From positions 1 to 31,832 of IMG/VR virus record IMGVR_UViG_3300047287_000662: DNA of 31,832 nt; one strand, 5' to 3'. The translations under genes and the position numbers were made by a program. A model generated the notes under the pieces. The model had not been told where the DNA came from, did no database searches, and worked only from the letters and a program-made list of their open reading frames with translations. Below are positions 1-7,627 of the stretch, in pieces. This DNA comes from a virus. Each line of letters opens with the position of its first letter. The first letter of the stretch is position 1.

Positions 1-282
1 GGTACTTGTGCGGCTCGTCAAGCGCCGTCATTCGGTACCGCAACTGCATCAGGTAACAACGGCACTATTGCGCTATCAACGGCTCGTACCTTCTCCATCG
101 TGGGTACTGACACCATCAAAGGTGTATTCCTGTTATGTAAAACCTCTGCCGGTGTAGCACCGACTTCAACCGTGGGTAATACAGCAGGTGCCTTATACTC
201 TGCTGGCTTATTCACAGGTGGTGATAAGTTGGTTGGTAACGGTGATACCCTCAGTGTAAGCTACACAGGCAACTTGACTTAA
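1..282 (+). CDS. C-terminal part of a phage virion structural protein (5' end outside window)
   Basis: The frame is open from base 1 to the TAA at 280-282, giving 93 residues of the C-terminal end; the start lies upstream. The sequence is rich in Thr, Ala, Gly and Ser with alternating hydrophobic residues, as in a beta-sandwich. It ends with a GDKLVGNGDTLSVSYT stretch. Tails of this kind (ATGDK, then DGDTLNVTYT) are familiar from small structural proteins of about 200 aa encoded near the capsid or tail genes of many siphophages. That resemblance is from memory and was not searched. A second virion-type gene follows after a 58-bp gap, so it probably belongs to the same late operon. The exact role is unknown; a decoration or minor virion protein is most likely. 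Confidence 0.6.
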   Translation, partial: GTCAARQAPSFGTATASGNNGTIALSTARTFSIVGTDTIKGVFLLCKTSAGVAPTSTVGNTAGALYSAGLFTGGDKLVGNGDTLSVSYTGNLT

Positions 283-295
283 TAGTTGCTGAAAA

Positions 296-322
296 GTGTT
301 ATTGGCCATAGGCCAATAACAC
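296..322 (+). promoter_or_regulatory. Perfect 12-bp hairpin between two structural genes
   Basis: Bases 296-307 (GTGTTATTGGCC) and 311-322 (GGCCAATAACAC) are perfect reverse complements around a 3-nt loop. No T-tract follows, so it does not look like a classic intrinsic terminator. It could be an mRNA processing or stabilising hairpin, or a weak attenuator. It fills most of the 58-bp gap between the genes. Confidence 0.6.
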
Positions 323-340
323 ACCTCTCATAGGTATGTT

Positions 341-1717
341 ATGGCAGACAATACTACGTTAAACGCGGGAAGTGGTGGTGACGTCATCGCCACTGACGAC
401 ATTGGTGGCGTTAAATACCAGCGGATGAAACTGGTATATGGTAATGACGGCCAAAACCATGGGGACGTTAGCCATGCCAACCCATTTCCGATTGATATTG
501 TTGGTGCCCATACCGAGTTTGGGGCTTTAGCTATAGCCCAAAGAACCAATCAAATTGAAGCCGCTTTTGCTGCATCGGGTACGCTATCAACCCTGCTGAC
601 ACTTGCTAACACGGGTTCTGGTGCTTCCGATTGGGGTACTACAACCCCAGGTATGGCTACCTTTTCAACGGGTGCCACTAACCCATCTACTGCTAAGGGT
701 ACAAGCCTAACCAGTATCCTTTATCGGTCTGGTGAGGAAGTGTATGCCATGTTCACTGCCGCGTTTACCGCAGGGGTGGCAGGAACATTTCAACGGGTAG
801 GTTTGACTGATGAGGCCGAGGGTTTCTTCATGGGATACGAAGGAACTTCCTTCTGTGTATCCTATATTACGAACTCCGTTGTAACGAGCGTTGCACAAGC
901 AAGCTGGAATATAGATACTGCTACAGGTCAGGTAGGTTCCGACTTTACTAGCAGTGGTGTAGTCCAAACGCTCGACCCAACCAAGTTAAATCTATACCGG
1001 ATACGCTTTGGATGGCTGGGTATAGGACCTGCCGACTTTGAAGTTATGGCACCTGATGGCGCATGGGTATCCTTGCATCAATTTAAATTTCCTAACTCGC
1101 AAGCTACACCATCAATACGCACCCCGAACTTGCCAATGAAATTTTGGTTATCAAGTACGGGTAGTAACTTGGTTGTTAAATCATCCTGTATTGGCGCGGG
1201 TACCGCTAACCAGATGGTACAGAAGGCCTCACAGCCATTGTACGCAATGCCCATCCAGCAAATGCACAACAGTGGTAGAACACACGTTAATTACTTCGCT
1301 GTGGCTGCAGCGGCGGGTGCGACGACTATTGAGACGGCCATTACATTAACAAAGTCCAGTGGTACAGCAGCGACAACCACGGGTACGTCATTTGTTATTC
1401 CTGCCGGTAAGCGTTTTAGGATTACTGCACTTTCTGTGGCAACCAGAGGTAACGCCACGGCTACCATACAAACCACTACATTCAACTTACGTATAAATAC
1501 GGGTGGTGCGGTAACAACAACCTCCACACCTATTCTCCTATCTGCAAGGTCAGCAACACCCGCAACAGCATCCGCATGGGATCGCGTAATGATACCAATA
1601 CCTGATGGTTTTGAAATTGCTGGGGATGGTGTACTGCAATTCGGCATTACCGCCGCCGCGACGTTTACAACAAACGCACCGACCTGGGACGTCACCATTA
1701 TTGGCTTTGAGTACTAA
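341..1717 (+). CDS. Virion structural protein with DDIGGVKYQR N-terminal module
   Basis: This is a 458-aa protein. Residues about 18-51 hold a segment (DDIGGVKYQRMKL, then GDVSHANPFPI) that recurs at the N-terminus of phage structural proteins as DDIGGV-YQ...K...G-DG....DVS..NPLPV. The middle third is rich in aromatic residues and Gly and looks like a beta-sandwich. The last about 110 residues contain a SFVIPAGKRFRITAL segment and end in TIIGFEY, also a common ending in this group. There is no signal peptide or membrane segment. A Shine-Dalgarno-like AGG lies 7 nt before the ATG. The stop is 3 nt from the next gene, so the two are likely co-translated. Its assignment as a virion protein rests on the N-terminal motif and the neighbours; its place in the particle is unknown. 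Confidence 0.65.
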   Translation: MADNTTLNAGSGGDVIATDDIGGVKYQRMKLVYGNDGQNHGDVSHANPFPIDIVGAHTEFGALAIAQRTNQIEAAFAASGTLSTLLTLANTGSGASDWGTTTPGMATFSTGATNPSTAKGTSLTSILYRSGEEVYAMFTAAFTAGVAGTFQRVGLTDEAEGFFMGYEGTSFCVSYITNSVVTSVAQASWNIDTATGQVGSDFTSSGVVQTLDPTKLNLYRIRFGWLGIGPADFEVMAPDGAWVSLHQFKFPNSQATPSIRTPNLPMKFWLSSTGSNLVVKSSCIGAGTANQMVQKASQPLYAMPIQQMHNSGRTHVNYFAVAAAAGATTIETAITLTKSSGTAATTTGTSFVIPAGKRFRITALSVATRGNATATIQTTTFNLRINTGGAVTTTSTPILLSARSATPATASAWDRVMIPIPDGFEIAGDGVLQFGITAAATFTTNAPTWDVTIIGFEY

Positions 1718-1720
1718 GCC

Positions 1721-4309
1721 ATGTTGCTGCTACAGACGCTTGTTGGCCCCAAGGTCCACAACGTAACTGTTGCGGAGTCTGTTCAAGCGACTGAAACAGT
1801 AAGCGATGTAATCGATTACCCCGTTAGCGCAACCGAAACTGTAGCGGGTTCTGATTCGCTTAGTGTCAGCGCACTATTAGGTGTATCAGCATCTGAATCA
1901 GCGACGGCCACATCGACAACTGATTTCATACCTGGGCAGACCTTCAGTGTCAGCGTTACTGAGTCGTCAGCGGGAACAGAAACACCCAGCGCGACATCGG
2001 CTACGTCAGCTTCCAATACCGAATCTGTCAGCAGTACGGATAGCCCATCAGCGGTAACGACCGTAGTGGCCTCCACCAGTGAGTCAGCCACTGCCACGGA
2101 GACTCCGTCTGCAGTCACAACTTTAGTTTCATCAGTCACTGAGAGTAGCACTGGAAGCGACACGGCAAACGGCACAGCCCTAGCAGTTTCAACGCTAACG
2201 GAATCCGCTACCGCATCGGATACCCCATCAGTAACTGCAGCAATGGGCTCTTCAATAACAGAGTCCTCCACAGGCATGGAATCGACTTCTGGGGTCAAAA
2301 CAGCGGTTGCATCGCTGACAGAATCATCCAGCAGTACAGAGACTGTCTCTACAGCCTACGCTGGCGTTGTTTCCATTACGGAGTCAGTTCAGGGCACAGA
2401 TGTGCCTACTGCAAACTTCAGCACCAATGCGTCAACCTCAGAATCAGTATCGTTTACCGAGTCTGCAAACAGCGGATCCACAGCCACAGCGGCAACTTCA
2501 GAGGGTGTCAGTATATTGGACACCCTCTCAACGACCTTGTCCGCCAGCGTATCGCTTTCGGAATCAGTTACATCCACAGAGTCAATCTCACAGGCTTACC
2601 AAGCGAATGTAACCTTGACTGAAGCCTTAACTGGTACGGAATCTACCAGCGCATCAGCAGTTGCCACGTCAGCAATTTCAGAGTCTTTAACAGGTACGGA
2701 CAGTAACTCTGTTACAGCCGCAATGGGCGTCTCACTTTCAGAATCAACAACCGGTTCTGAGTCCACCAGTGCGTTATCAACGGCAACAGGTTCGGTAACC
2801 GAAAGTGTAGTACCGAGTGATACAACATCAGGAACATATACTGCAGGCGTTTCAACGTCAGAGTCTGCCTCAGTAACGGATACACTTTCTGGATCCTACT
2901 CAACTAATAGTAGCATCACGGAATCATCCACGGGCAGTGATGTACCAAACGGCATCAAGGTTACACCTGCATCCGCTACTGAAAGTGCGGCATTAACAGA
3001 GACGACTACGGGTGTTTCTAGCCTAGGCGTTAGCAGTACTGAAACGGTCGCATCAACGGAGACACCGACGGCAGTAGCTCAATGGGTAGGCTCCATTTCT
3101 GAGTCCCTCTCAACGAGTGATACCCCCAGTGTCCAGGGTGTGGTCTATCCGGTTTCAGCCTCTGAATCAAGTACGGTAACCCACGCACAAACTACAGGTC
3201 TTGCTACTAGCGCAGCCACGTCTGATACTGTCTCAGTAACTTCCAGTCAGAGCGTTATCGCCGCACAGGGTGTCTCTACGACGGAGTCGGTTGCAGGGTC
3301 CGATACCGGCAATAGTGCAATGACCTACGCCACCAGCGTATCGGAATCCTCCTCGACACAGGATTCAACCAGCAATACGATGGTAATGCTGGTAGCTGCC
3401 ACTGAGACAGCTGCAGTGACTGACAGTCTATTCGGTAACTACTCAGCGGTAGCATCGGCCACAGAATCCACAGCGGGTAATGAATCCATCAATAGCAATC
3501 TTTTGACGGGTGCCGAAGCGGATGAGACATCTGTAATCACGGAAGCTGTCGCAGGGGTGGCAGTCTACCCGGTCTCTGCCACGGAAGCGGTTGAAGTCGC
3601 CGATAGCAGTCTTGCTGCACAGATCATGTTGGCAACTGCCACGGATTCATTGAGCGCAAGCATGGTGGCCTCAGGGGATAGACTGACCAACGCATCTATT
3701 GAAGAGACCTTGGCAATTACCGAATCCAATACCAGCGTCAAGATCTCTGTAGTCAGTGTCGTCGAGTCAGTATCCTACCAAGATGCGTACTCTGGAATAG
3801 GCTCCATAAATGGATCTGTTTTAGAAAACCTAAATTCAGGGGATAGTGCTGCTTCAAGTTACCAAACCCTTGCTGCCTTAATCGAGGTGGCGACTTTAGG
3901 GGAAACTACCTATAGGTATGTGACTTTACAAGCAGCTATTACGGAATCGTCTACAGGTGTAGACCTGCTAGACGTTCTTGCAACGATTGTAGTAGCAGCG
4001 AATGAAACTGTCAGCCTGGATGCACAGACGGGTGTCACTACCACTTATGGAGCCTTTATACAGGAGACCGTACAAGCTTTAGAGACGTCAAATAGATTAG
4101 GTCGACCCTATGCGTTGCAGGATCACCATGAAGTTATCATAAAATTTGACTCCCTTACTTCCGTGATACAATCTGTTAGTAATCAAGCTCTTATGCAGTT
4201 CTCCGGCCAAAATGTGATTGTTAACGATGGGCATAGTTCCGCCTTGGTAACCCTACCGGATCAATCTGCCGTTGTAGAAGCACCAGAGCTATCAACCCTA
4301 AATGCATAG
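1721..4309 (+). CDS. 862-aa protein of 20-residue Ser/Thr/Glu repeats, probable virion surface protein
   Basis: Residues about 15-785 are a near-continuous array of a 20-aa repeat of the form xxSxTESxxxT(D/E)TxSxxx: one Glu, a second acid six residues later, then a small hydrophobic half. Glu19, 39, 59, 81 and 101 show the spacing, with one 22-aa step. The last about 75 residues are not repetitive (HHEVIIKFDS to ELSTLNA) and could be a folded cap or anchor. There are almost no Lys, Arg or Cys residues in the array, so the protein is very acidic. Such composition suits an extended fibre or beta-solenoid, perhaps binding cations (inference). The start ATG has only a weak ribosome site and sits 3 nt after the previous stop, which suggests coupling. 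Similar ESVTATD repeats occur in other phage virion proteins, but no function is established here. Confidence 0.6.
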   Translation: MLLLQTLVGPKVHNVTVAESVQATETVSDVIDYPVSATETVAGSDSLSVSALLGVSASESATATSTTDFIPGQTFSVSVTESSAGTETPSATSATSASNTESVSSTDSPSAVTTVVASTSESATATETPSAVTTLVSSVTESSTGSDTANGTALAVSTLTESATASDTPSVTAAMGSSITESSTGMESTSGVKTAVASLTESSSSTETVSTAYAGVVSITESVQGTDVPTANFSTNASTSESVSFTESANSGSTATAATSEGVSILDTLSTTLSASVSLSESVTSTESISQAYQANVTLTEALTGTESTSASAVATSAISESLTGTDSNSVTAAMGVSLSESTTGSESTSALSTATGSVTESVVPSDTTSGTYTAGVSTSESASVTDTLSGSYSTNSSITESSTGSDVPNGIKVTPASATESAALTETTTGVSSLGVSSTETVASTETPTAVAQWVGSISESLSTSDTPSVQGVVYPVSASESSTVTHAQTTGLATSAATSDTVSVTSSQSVIAAQGVSTTESVAGSDTGNSAMTYATSVSESSSTQDSTSNTMVMLVAATETAAVTDSLFGNYSAVASATESTAGNESINSNLLTGAEADETSVITEAVAGVAVYPVSATEAVEVADSSLAAQIMLATATDSLSASMVASGDRLTNASIEETLAITESNTSVKISVVSVVESVSYQDAYSGIGSINGSVLENLNSGDSAASSYQTLAALIEVATLGETTYRYVTLQAAITESSTGVDLLDVLATIVVAANETVSLDAQTGVTTTYGAFIQETVQALETSNRLGRPYALQDHHEVIIKFDSLTSVIQSVSNQALMQFSGQNVIVNDGHSSALVTLPDQSAVVEAPELSTLNA
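1760..4087 (+). repeat. About 39 coding repeats with 60-bp period
   Basis: The period is 60 bp (20 codons), kept with few exceptions from about 1760 to 4087. Copies differ strongly in nucleotide sequence while the Glu, Asp/Glu, Ser and Thr positions are kept. This argues for old duplication followed by selection on the protein pattern rather than recent expansion. Confidence 0.8.
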
Positions 4310-4318
4310 GAGCCCAGG

Positions 4319-4804
4319 ATGCAGATCTATCTAGCGACTCAGAAAGGCCCACTCAAAATGTCGGCCATCCTAGACCCAGATGACGTGATCGCCGTCAGGG
4401 TGTACTACTCCGCACCACCGTTCGAAGCGAACGTCGTCTACCGTGAGGGTATGGTAGTAGCTCCGACAGTGGACAATGGCTACTATTACGTCTGTACGGT
4501 TAATGGTAAGGCAGGATCCACCGAACCAACCTGGACACAGTCAAAGGTAACCAGCGGTACAGCGGTATTTACGGCTACACCTTACGACCTCTGGGTATTA
4601 CCCACTGAGACACTGACAGCTTCAGAGTGGACAGCGACCATTGCTGGTGTCCTAAGCCAACAACAGCATGACGATCAAGTAGCCTCTGTATGGGTAGGAC
4701 CATTACCTTCTGGCACGACTGAAGTTTCATTGACCAACTCTGTGACTAAGTCGACTGGCGAGAAAATCAACAGAACTTTGAAATTCAAAGTAGGGGAACA
4801 ATAA
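4319..4804 (+). CDS. Small phage structural or accessory protein (161 aa)
   Basis: A GGAG ribosome site lies just upstream at 4309-4312, supporting this start over the internal Met at residue 14. Residues about 40-85 carry a compact pattern (VVYREGMVV, then NGYYYVCTVNGKAGSTEPTW) that recurs in phage and chitinase-like proteins as GdvV....G..Y.c...G.sG..eP.W, a small beta module sometimes annotated as carbohydrate-binding. The C-terminal end (TLKFKVGEQ after a KSTGEKINR stretch) resembles the ending of small accessory genes that sit just before holin genes in other phages. The stop overlaps the holin start by 1 nt (TAATG). Function is unproven; a virion-associated binding or fibre-linked role is possible. 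Confidence 0.55.
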   Translation: MQIYLATQKGPLKMSAILDPDDVIAVRVYYSAPPFEANVVYREGMVVAPTVDNGYYYVCTVNGKAGSTEPTWTQSKVTSGTAVFTATPYDLWVLPTETLTASEWTATIAGVLSQQQHDDQVASVWVGPLPSGTTEVSLTNSVTKSTGEKINRTLKFKVGEQ

Positions 4805-5010
4805 TGGAAAAGATCTTAGGTGCATTTTGGTATTTAAAAGACAGGCTTAAGGAACCCTCCACGCTGGTAGCCTTAGCTGTCATTACGGATAAGGCAGGCG
4901 TCCACATCGATCAAACAATGATCGACAGCGCCTTAAACCTAGTATCCATCGCAGCAGGTATGGCCGGTTTTTTCATGTCAGAGGGAAAGGCATTAGGGCG
5001 TGTATCCTAA
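4804..5010 (+). CDS. Holin-like small membrane protein
   Basis: This 68-aa protein starts with an amphipathic segment (FWYLKDRLKEPST), followed by a moderately hydrophobic stretch at residues 20-34 and a clear membrane-length segment at about 43-58 (LNLVSIAAGMAGFFM), then a short charged tail. The LKEPST box near residue 15 and an EGK near the end are typical of a family of small phage proteins usually annotated as holins. Holins form the timed lesions in the inner membrane that begin lysis. No endolysin gene lies in the window. The start overlaps the preceding stop (TAATG) and has an AGGGG just upstream. A GGGAAAG heptamer in slippery phase lies at codons 60-62, described separately. Confidence 0.6.
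   Translation: MEKILGAFWYLKDRLKEPSTLVALAVITDKAGVHIDQTMIDSALNLVSIAAGMAGFFMSEGKALGRVS
4983..4989 (+). other. Candidate -1 frameshift heptamer GGGAAAG
   Basis: In the holin frame the bases read G GGA AAG, matching the X XXY YYZ pattern and identical to the heptamer used for the G/GT frameshift of phage lambda. A -1 slip would leave the holin frame six codons before its stop and enter the lipoprotein-like frame, giving a fusion of about 120 aa. A 6-bp inverted repeat (ATTAGG at 4992, CCTAAT at 5006) begins only 2 nt downstream, closer than the usual 5-9 nt, so a stimulatory role is doubtful. Confidence 0.35.
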
Positions 5011-5165
5011 TCCTGGCACTATTGATTCAGGGCTGCTCTTGCACTAGCTATGTGGCACCCCTGATAAAATGGACCAACGGTACTGAGTTTAATCCGTCAT
5101 TGGACGGTGTACAGTACAACATAGATTGTAAGGAGCTTTATGAAAATAAAAGCAGTAGCGATTAA
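4992..5165 (+). CDS. Small lipoprotein, possible outer-membrane spanin (Rz1-like); AUU start or frameshift product
   Basis: In a frame different from both neighbours, 4893-5165 is open. It encodes a near-ideal lipoprotein signal: from codon 4992 it reads (start)RACILILALLIQG|CSCTS, with Arg at position 2, an 11-residue hydrophobic core and the modifiable Cys at codon 15. The mature part is about 43 aa and ends 26 nt inside the next gene. No ATG, GTG or usable TTG lies upstream in frame. The best start is ATT at 4992, which has GAGG 7 nt before it; AUU starts are known (infC, pcnB). The alternative is a -1 shift from the holin frame at 4983-4989. Position after a holin suggests an Rz1-like spanin, but the mature part is not proline-rich and no clear inner-membrane partner is seen. 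It fills the only gap in this operon. Confidence 0.5.
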   Translation: MRACILILALLIQGCSCTSYVAPLIKWTNGTEFNPSLDGVQYNIDCKELYENKSSSD

Positions 5166-5376
5166 AAGTTTTGCTACTTTCATACTAGGTGGCGGTGTAT
5201 TTTCTCAGATCCATAAGGCCGTGGAAGCGTGGGAAGATAAGGAATTATCTGGACCATTAAAGAGGCAGGCCGTCCAGCATTATTTGATGGATGCGTTGCA
5301 AGAAATCGGTAGCTGGGCTATAAACCTGGGTATCGAGCTGGCTGTTGCCTATATGAAAGAGAAACAAAATGGCTGA
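5140..5376 (+). CDS. Small helical protein of the holin cassette, unknown function
   Basis: This 78-aa protein has a strong ribosome site (AAGGAG, 5 nt before ATG). It is mostly helical: a hydrophobic N-terminal stretch (AVAIKSFATFILGG), a charged segment with a GPLKRQAV motif, then an amphipathic helix (INLGIELAVAYMKEK). Small proteins with a similar E(D/E)..LSG..KR.AV pattern and a closing IELAV helix occur beside lysis genes in other phages, but I cannot name a function. The N-terminal segment is short and polar for an inner-membrane spanin, so that role is only a possibility. The gene overlaps the lipoprotein frame by 26 nt upstream and the next gene by 8 nt. Confidence 0.55.
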   Translation: MKIKAVAIKSFATFILGGGVFSQIHKAVEAWEDKELSGPLKRQAVQHYLMDALQEIGSWAINLGIELAVAYMKEKQNG

Positions 5377-5806
5377 TATCTTATACACCACTGCAGATGC
5401 CATCCGGTCAACCATAGGTATCGATGAGAATGACGTCAGTGATGCCATGCTGTTAGCGCAGAACCTCGATCTGCAGATGATCGAACGGTTGGAAGTTTTC
5501 TTGCCGACCTATGAAGCTGTTTATGACGGATCCGATGCTGGGGAAAGACGCCTGACATTGTGGTGCCAGTATTTCGGGGCGTTGCAACTGATCGAAAACT
5601 CAGCTCTTGGCATCCCGCAAAAGATCCAAGCAAACAACGATCAGCTGGCCAGATTCCAAGTCGACTTTGACAAGCTTGTCGAGAAGTTAAGGAACAAGCT
5701 TGTAGCCCTTGAGACTAAGATGATTGAATCTGTTACGGGGCTACCTGTTATTCAGTTCTCCTTGATGGGCAAATCCACTCCAGATTTTAATCCGGTGACA
5801 GGATGA
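5369..5806 (+). CDS. Head-tail connector, adaptor-like (gp6-like) protein
   Basis: This 145-aa, mostly helical protein begins with a YTTADAIRSTIGIDENDVSD pattern, as in proteins that bind below the portal in HK97-type connectors. A helical middle (TLWCQYFGALQLIEN) and a C-terminal tail (FSLMGKSTPDFNPVTG) follow. The ending ...G-stP-yDPVTG is common in this phage family. Size and position, first in a run of four overlapping genes that precede the major tail protein, fit the adaptor ring formed on the portal after DNA packaging. The ATG lies inside the end of the preceding gene (8-nt overlap), so translation is probably coupled. The adaptor assignment comes mainly from gene order and fold-like pattern and was not confirmed by search. 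Confidence 0.55.
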   Translation: MADILYTTADAIRSTIGIDENDVSDAMLLAQNLDLQMIERLEVFLPTYEAVYDGSDAGERRLTLWCQYFGALQLIENSALGIPQKIQANNDQLARFQVDFDKLVEKLRNKLVALETKMIESVTGLPVIQFSLMGKSTPDFNPVTG

Positions 5807-6393
5807 AACTAAGCCAAGCCTCACGCAAACTATCGCTAACCAAAGCGTATGGCTATGACCATTCAATCGATGCGTGGGAAGAGCTAACCTTTAAGATCAG
5901 CTACCCACCTGACGGACGGTTTATTGGTAGGCAGGTCTCGTTCTATGATAGACGGACGCTGATTTCCCCTGAGGAGATCCCTGCGAAGTATTCGCTACTT
6001 CGCTTGGGATCGAATCAAACTGAAGAAGTCATGATCTATGCGGGTCAGGAAAACATTAACAGGGACGAAACTTACCTGTTCTCCTACACCGTATTTAATA
6101 TCATGGGTAACGCCACCATCAAACGGTTGGTGAAAACCACGACGGCTTCAGGTGTCGGTGGTAAGTCAACGGAAACCATTGTCGGCGCTTACCCAATCAT
6201 CCTTGAAAAGGGTTTCTCTGGTCCTGGTAACGACATGGCTGCGGGGGTCTACAACACCCGTGTTAGCGGTTACGTACCTTTGTATGCTGACGTAAAGATG
6301 AGCGACATACTCTATTTTGGTACGGACGTGTTTACCATTGATGAGATGTTTCAAGAACTGCAACTCCGCTACCTACAGTTGACCAAACGATGA
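5803..6393 (+). CDS. Head-closure (stopper)-like connector protein
   Basis: This 196-aa beta-rich protein is linked by ATGA overlaps on both sides. It contains an FISYPPDGRF-like turn region (actual KISYPPDGRF), paired strands with many aromatic residues and a late DVKMSDILYFGTDVFTID segment. The latter resembles the G D.v...g..y.V... strand pair of head-closure proteins that plug the adaptor ring and receive the tail. Its place second in the connector set also fits. It is longer than the usual 100-120 aa stopper, so extra loops or a different role remain possible. No enzymatic motif is visible. Confidence 0.45.
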   Translation: MKLSQASRKLSLTKAYGYDHSIDAWEELTFKISYPPDGRFIGRQVSFYDRRTLISPEEIPAKYSLLRLGSNQTEEVMIYAGQENINRDETYLFSYTVFNIMGNATIKRLVKTTTASGVGGKSTETIVGAYPIILEKGFSGPGNDMAAGVYNTRVSGYVPLYADVKMSDILYFGTDVFTIDEMFQELQLRYLQLTKR

Positions 6394-6845
6394 GTGAAGC
6401 CACATTCCTGCTTGCGATTAAGAGCACCATTGATAAGCTGGGTAGTTCATTAGCCGCTGCTCAAACACCCCCTGTTAGGTTCGTTGATCTGGACGATTCC
6501 ACGGCTGTGGAGGAAGTGTTTACTTCCATGGATCCAGCGATCATTTGGGAATTCACTGGGCTAGAAGATGCTCCCGCAGATCCGTTGTACACGGCGATCT
6601 TTAGTATCGGTGCCAGGACCACTAATGATGCTGCCAATTACTCCATCCTCAATCTGGTGGGTAAGGTGAGAGCCATCTTTCCTGTTGGTGGGATGATCGA
6701 CATCTTGGATTACTCAGATACTGTTGCCTCTGCGAAGCAGGGAAATCTGGTCGTGACATCTGTTTCAGTCAACCCACAAGCGTATGACAGAACCGCAGGT
6801 ATACGGCTGATTACGATTACCGCAAGAGCCCAACGCTTTGTATGA
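6390..6845 (+). CDS. Tail terminator-like connector protein
   Basis: This 151-aa protein starts with a helix, followed by alternating strands (FSIGARTTN, ILNLVGKVRAIF, GNLVVTSVSVNP, GIRLITITARAQRFV). That alpha/beta layout, a size close to 150 aa and a final strand ending in an aromatic-basic motif match tail terminator or tail completion proteins, which cap the finished tail tube and join it to the head. It follows the head-closure candidate with an ATGA overlap and precedes the gp10-like gene the same way. The assignment is by shape and order; sequence similarity within this family is low, so confidence is moderate. Confidence 0.5.
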   Translation: MSEATFLLAIKSTIDKLGSSLAAAQTPPVRFVDLDDSTAVEEVFTSMDPAIIWEFTGLEDAPADPLYTAIFSIGARTTNDAANYSILNLVGKVRAIFPVGGMIDILDYSDTVASAKQGNLVVTSVSVNPQAYDRTAGIRLITITARAQRFV

Positions 6846-7627
6846 CGAACATCCCGTCCAAGGACATTGCTAAAGCCCTGAAGCTATCGATCACGGTAGG
6901 TAAGGGGATTACTCATGATCTCGTTAGCAAAGAACTTTCGAATGCGTCTAATAGGCTAATTGGCTACAAATCCAGGGATAAGGGCGGGCTTGCTTACGTA
7001 CTAAGCGATGATATGCATAAGGCAGCAATCGAGGGTATTGACCTTGTCAATGCACTTTTGAAAGCAGGTATACAGGGCGCTTCTAGTAACCCTAGTCCCA
7101 TAACAGGGGTACCAACCAATTGGAAACCTTTATCCAAAAGCTGGATTAAACGCAAGGAAGCTAGATCTAGGGACCTGTACTGGAAAAATGCTGGGGATGT
7201 TTTCGGTGTCAAGGGTAAGGGTCGTAAACCCGGTGGTTTAGCCCTGGGATTCAATAATATCGCCAACAACTATAGACGTGCGATAAATGCACATGGTCCC
7301 CTGGTCACAACTAGAAGCCGCAAGCTGATCGTTGGTAAGCCTTATAAGTATGACATACGGATATCTCTGCCTACTCATAGATCGCCAATCATTCAAAGAA
7401 TTCTAGCGGAAGCTTTTGTGAAGGAACTATACCTGAATGAAAAGCTTACTCCTGTGGGTGACACCGATACTTTAATTTCGTACCTAGAGATTGATGAAGG
7501 TCGAACATCCAGACCTTTCATAGCCAAAATTATGGCCATGAAAGGTTCAAGATTTAGGGATGAGCTGAAGGCGACAGTCACCAAAATCCTGTCGTCCAGC
7601 ATGTGGTCAGTAAAATTAAAAACCTAA
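6842..7627 (+). CDS. Tail completion / gp10-like neck protein
   Basis: This 261-aa basic protein has a helical N-terminus and a WKPLSKSWIKRKE segment near residue 98, followed by LYWKNAGD. A W.pLs..y...K.....lW..tG pattern is typical of HK97 gp10-like and Mu virion-morphogenesis proteins. Near the C-terminus SRPFIAKIMAMKGSRF resembles the PF(l/i)rPAl... ending of the same group. It is larger than typical gp10 (about 120-180 aa). The gene overlaps its predecessor by 4 nt. Its stop codon lies within the last 12 bp shared with the convergent minus-strand gene, and I see no terminator between the two, so transcripts from both sides probably run into each other. Confidence 0.5.
   Translation: MTNIPSKDIAKALKLSITVGKGITHDLVSKELSNASNRLIGYKSRDKGGLAYVLSDDMHKAAIEGIDLVNALLKAGIQGASSNPSPITGVPTNWKPLSKSWIKRKEARSRDLYWKNAGDVFGVKGKGRKPGGLALGFNNIANNYRRAINAHGPLVTTRSRKLIVGKPYKYDIRISLPTHRSPIIQRILAEAFVKELYLNEKLTPVGDTDTLISYLEIDEGRTSRPFIAKIMAMKGSRFRDELKATVTKILSSSMWSVKLKT

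Noticed and set aside
2367-2612. Plus-strand alternative frame (81 aa) inside the repeat protein
   Set aside because: It is a Pro/Gln/Arg-rich shadow of the Ser/Thr repeats with no ribosome site; the main frame explains the periodicity.
1760-4087. Regular 60-bp repeats that could suggest a CRISPR array
   Set aside because: The repeats are diverged in DNA, have no constant direct repeat with unique spacers, and form one continuous reading frame with a conserved amino-acid pattern.
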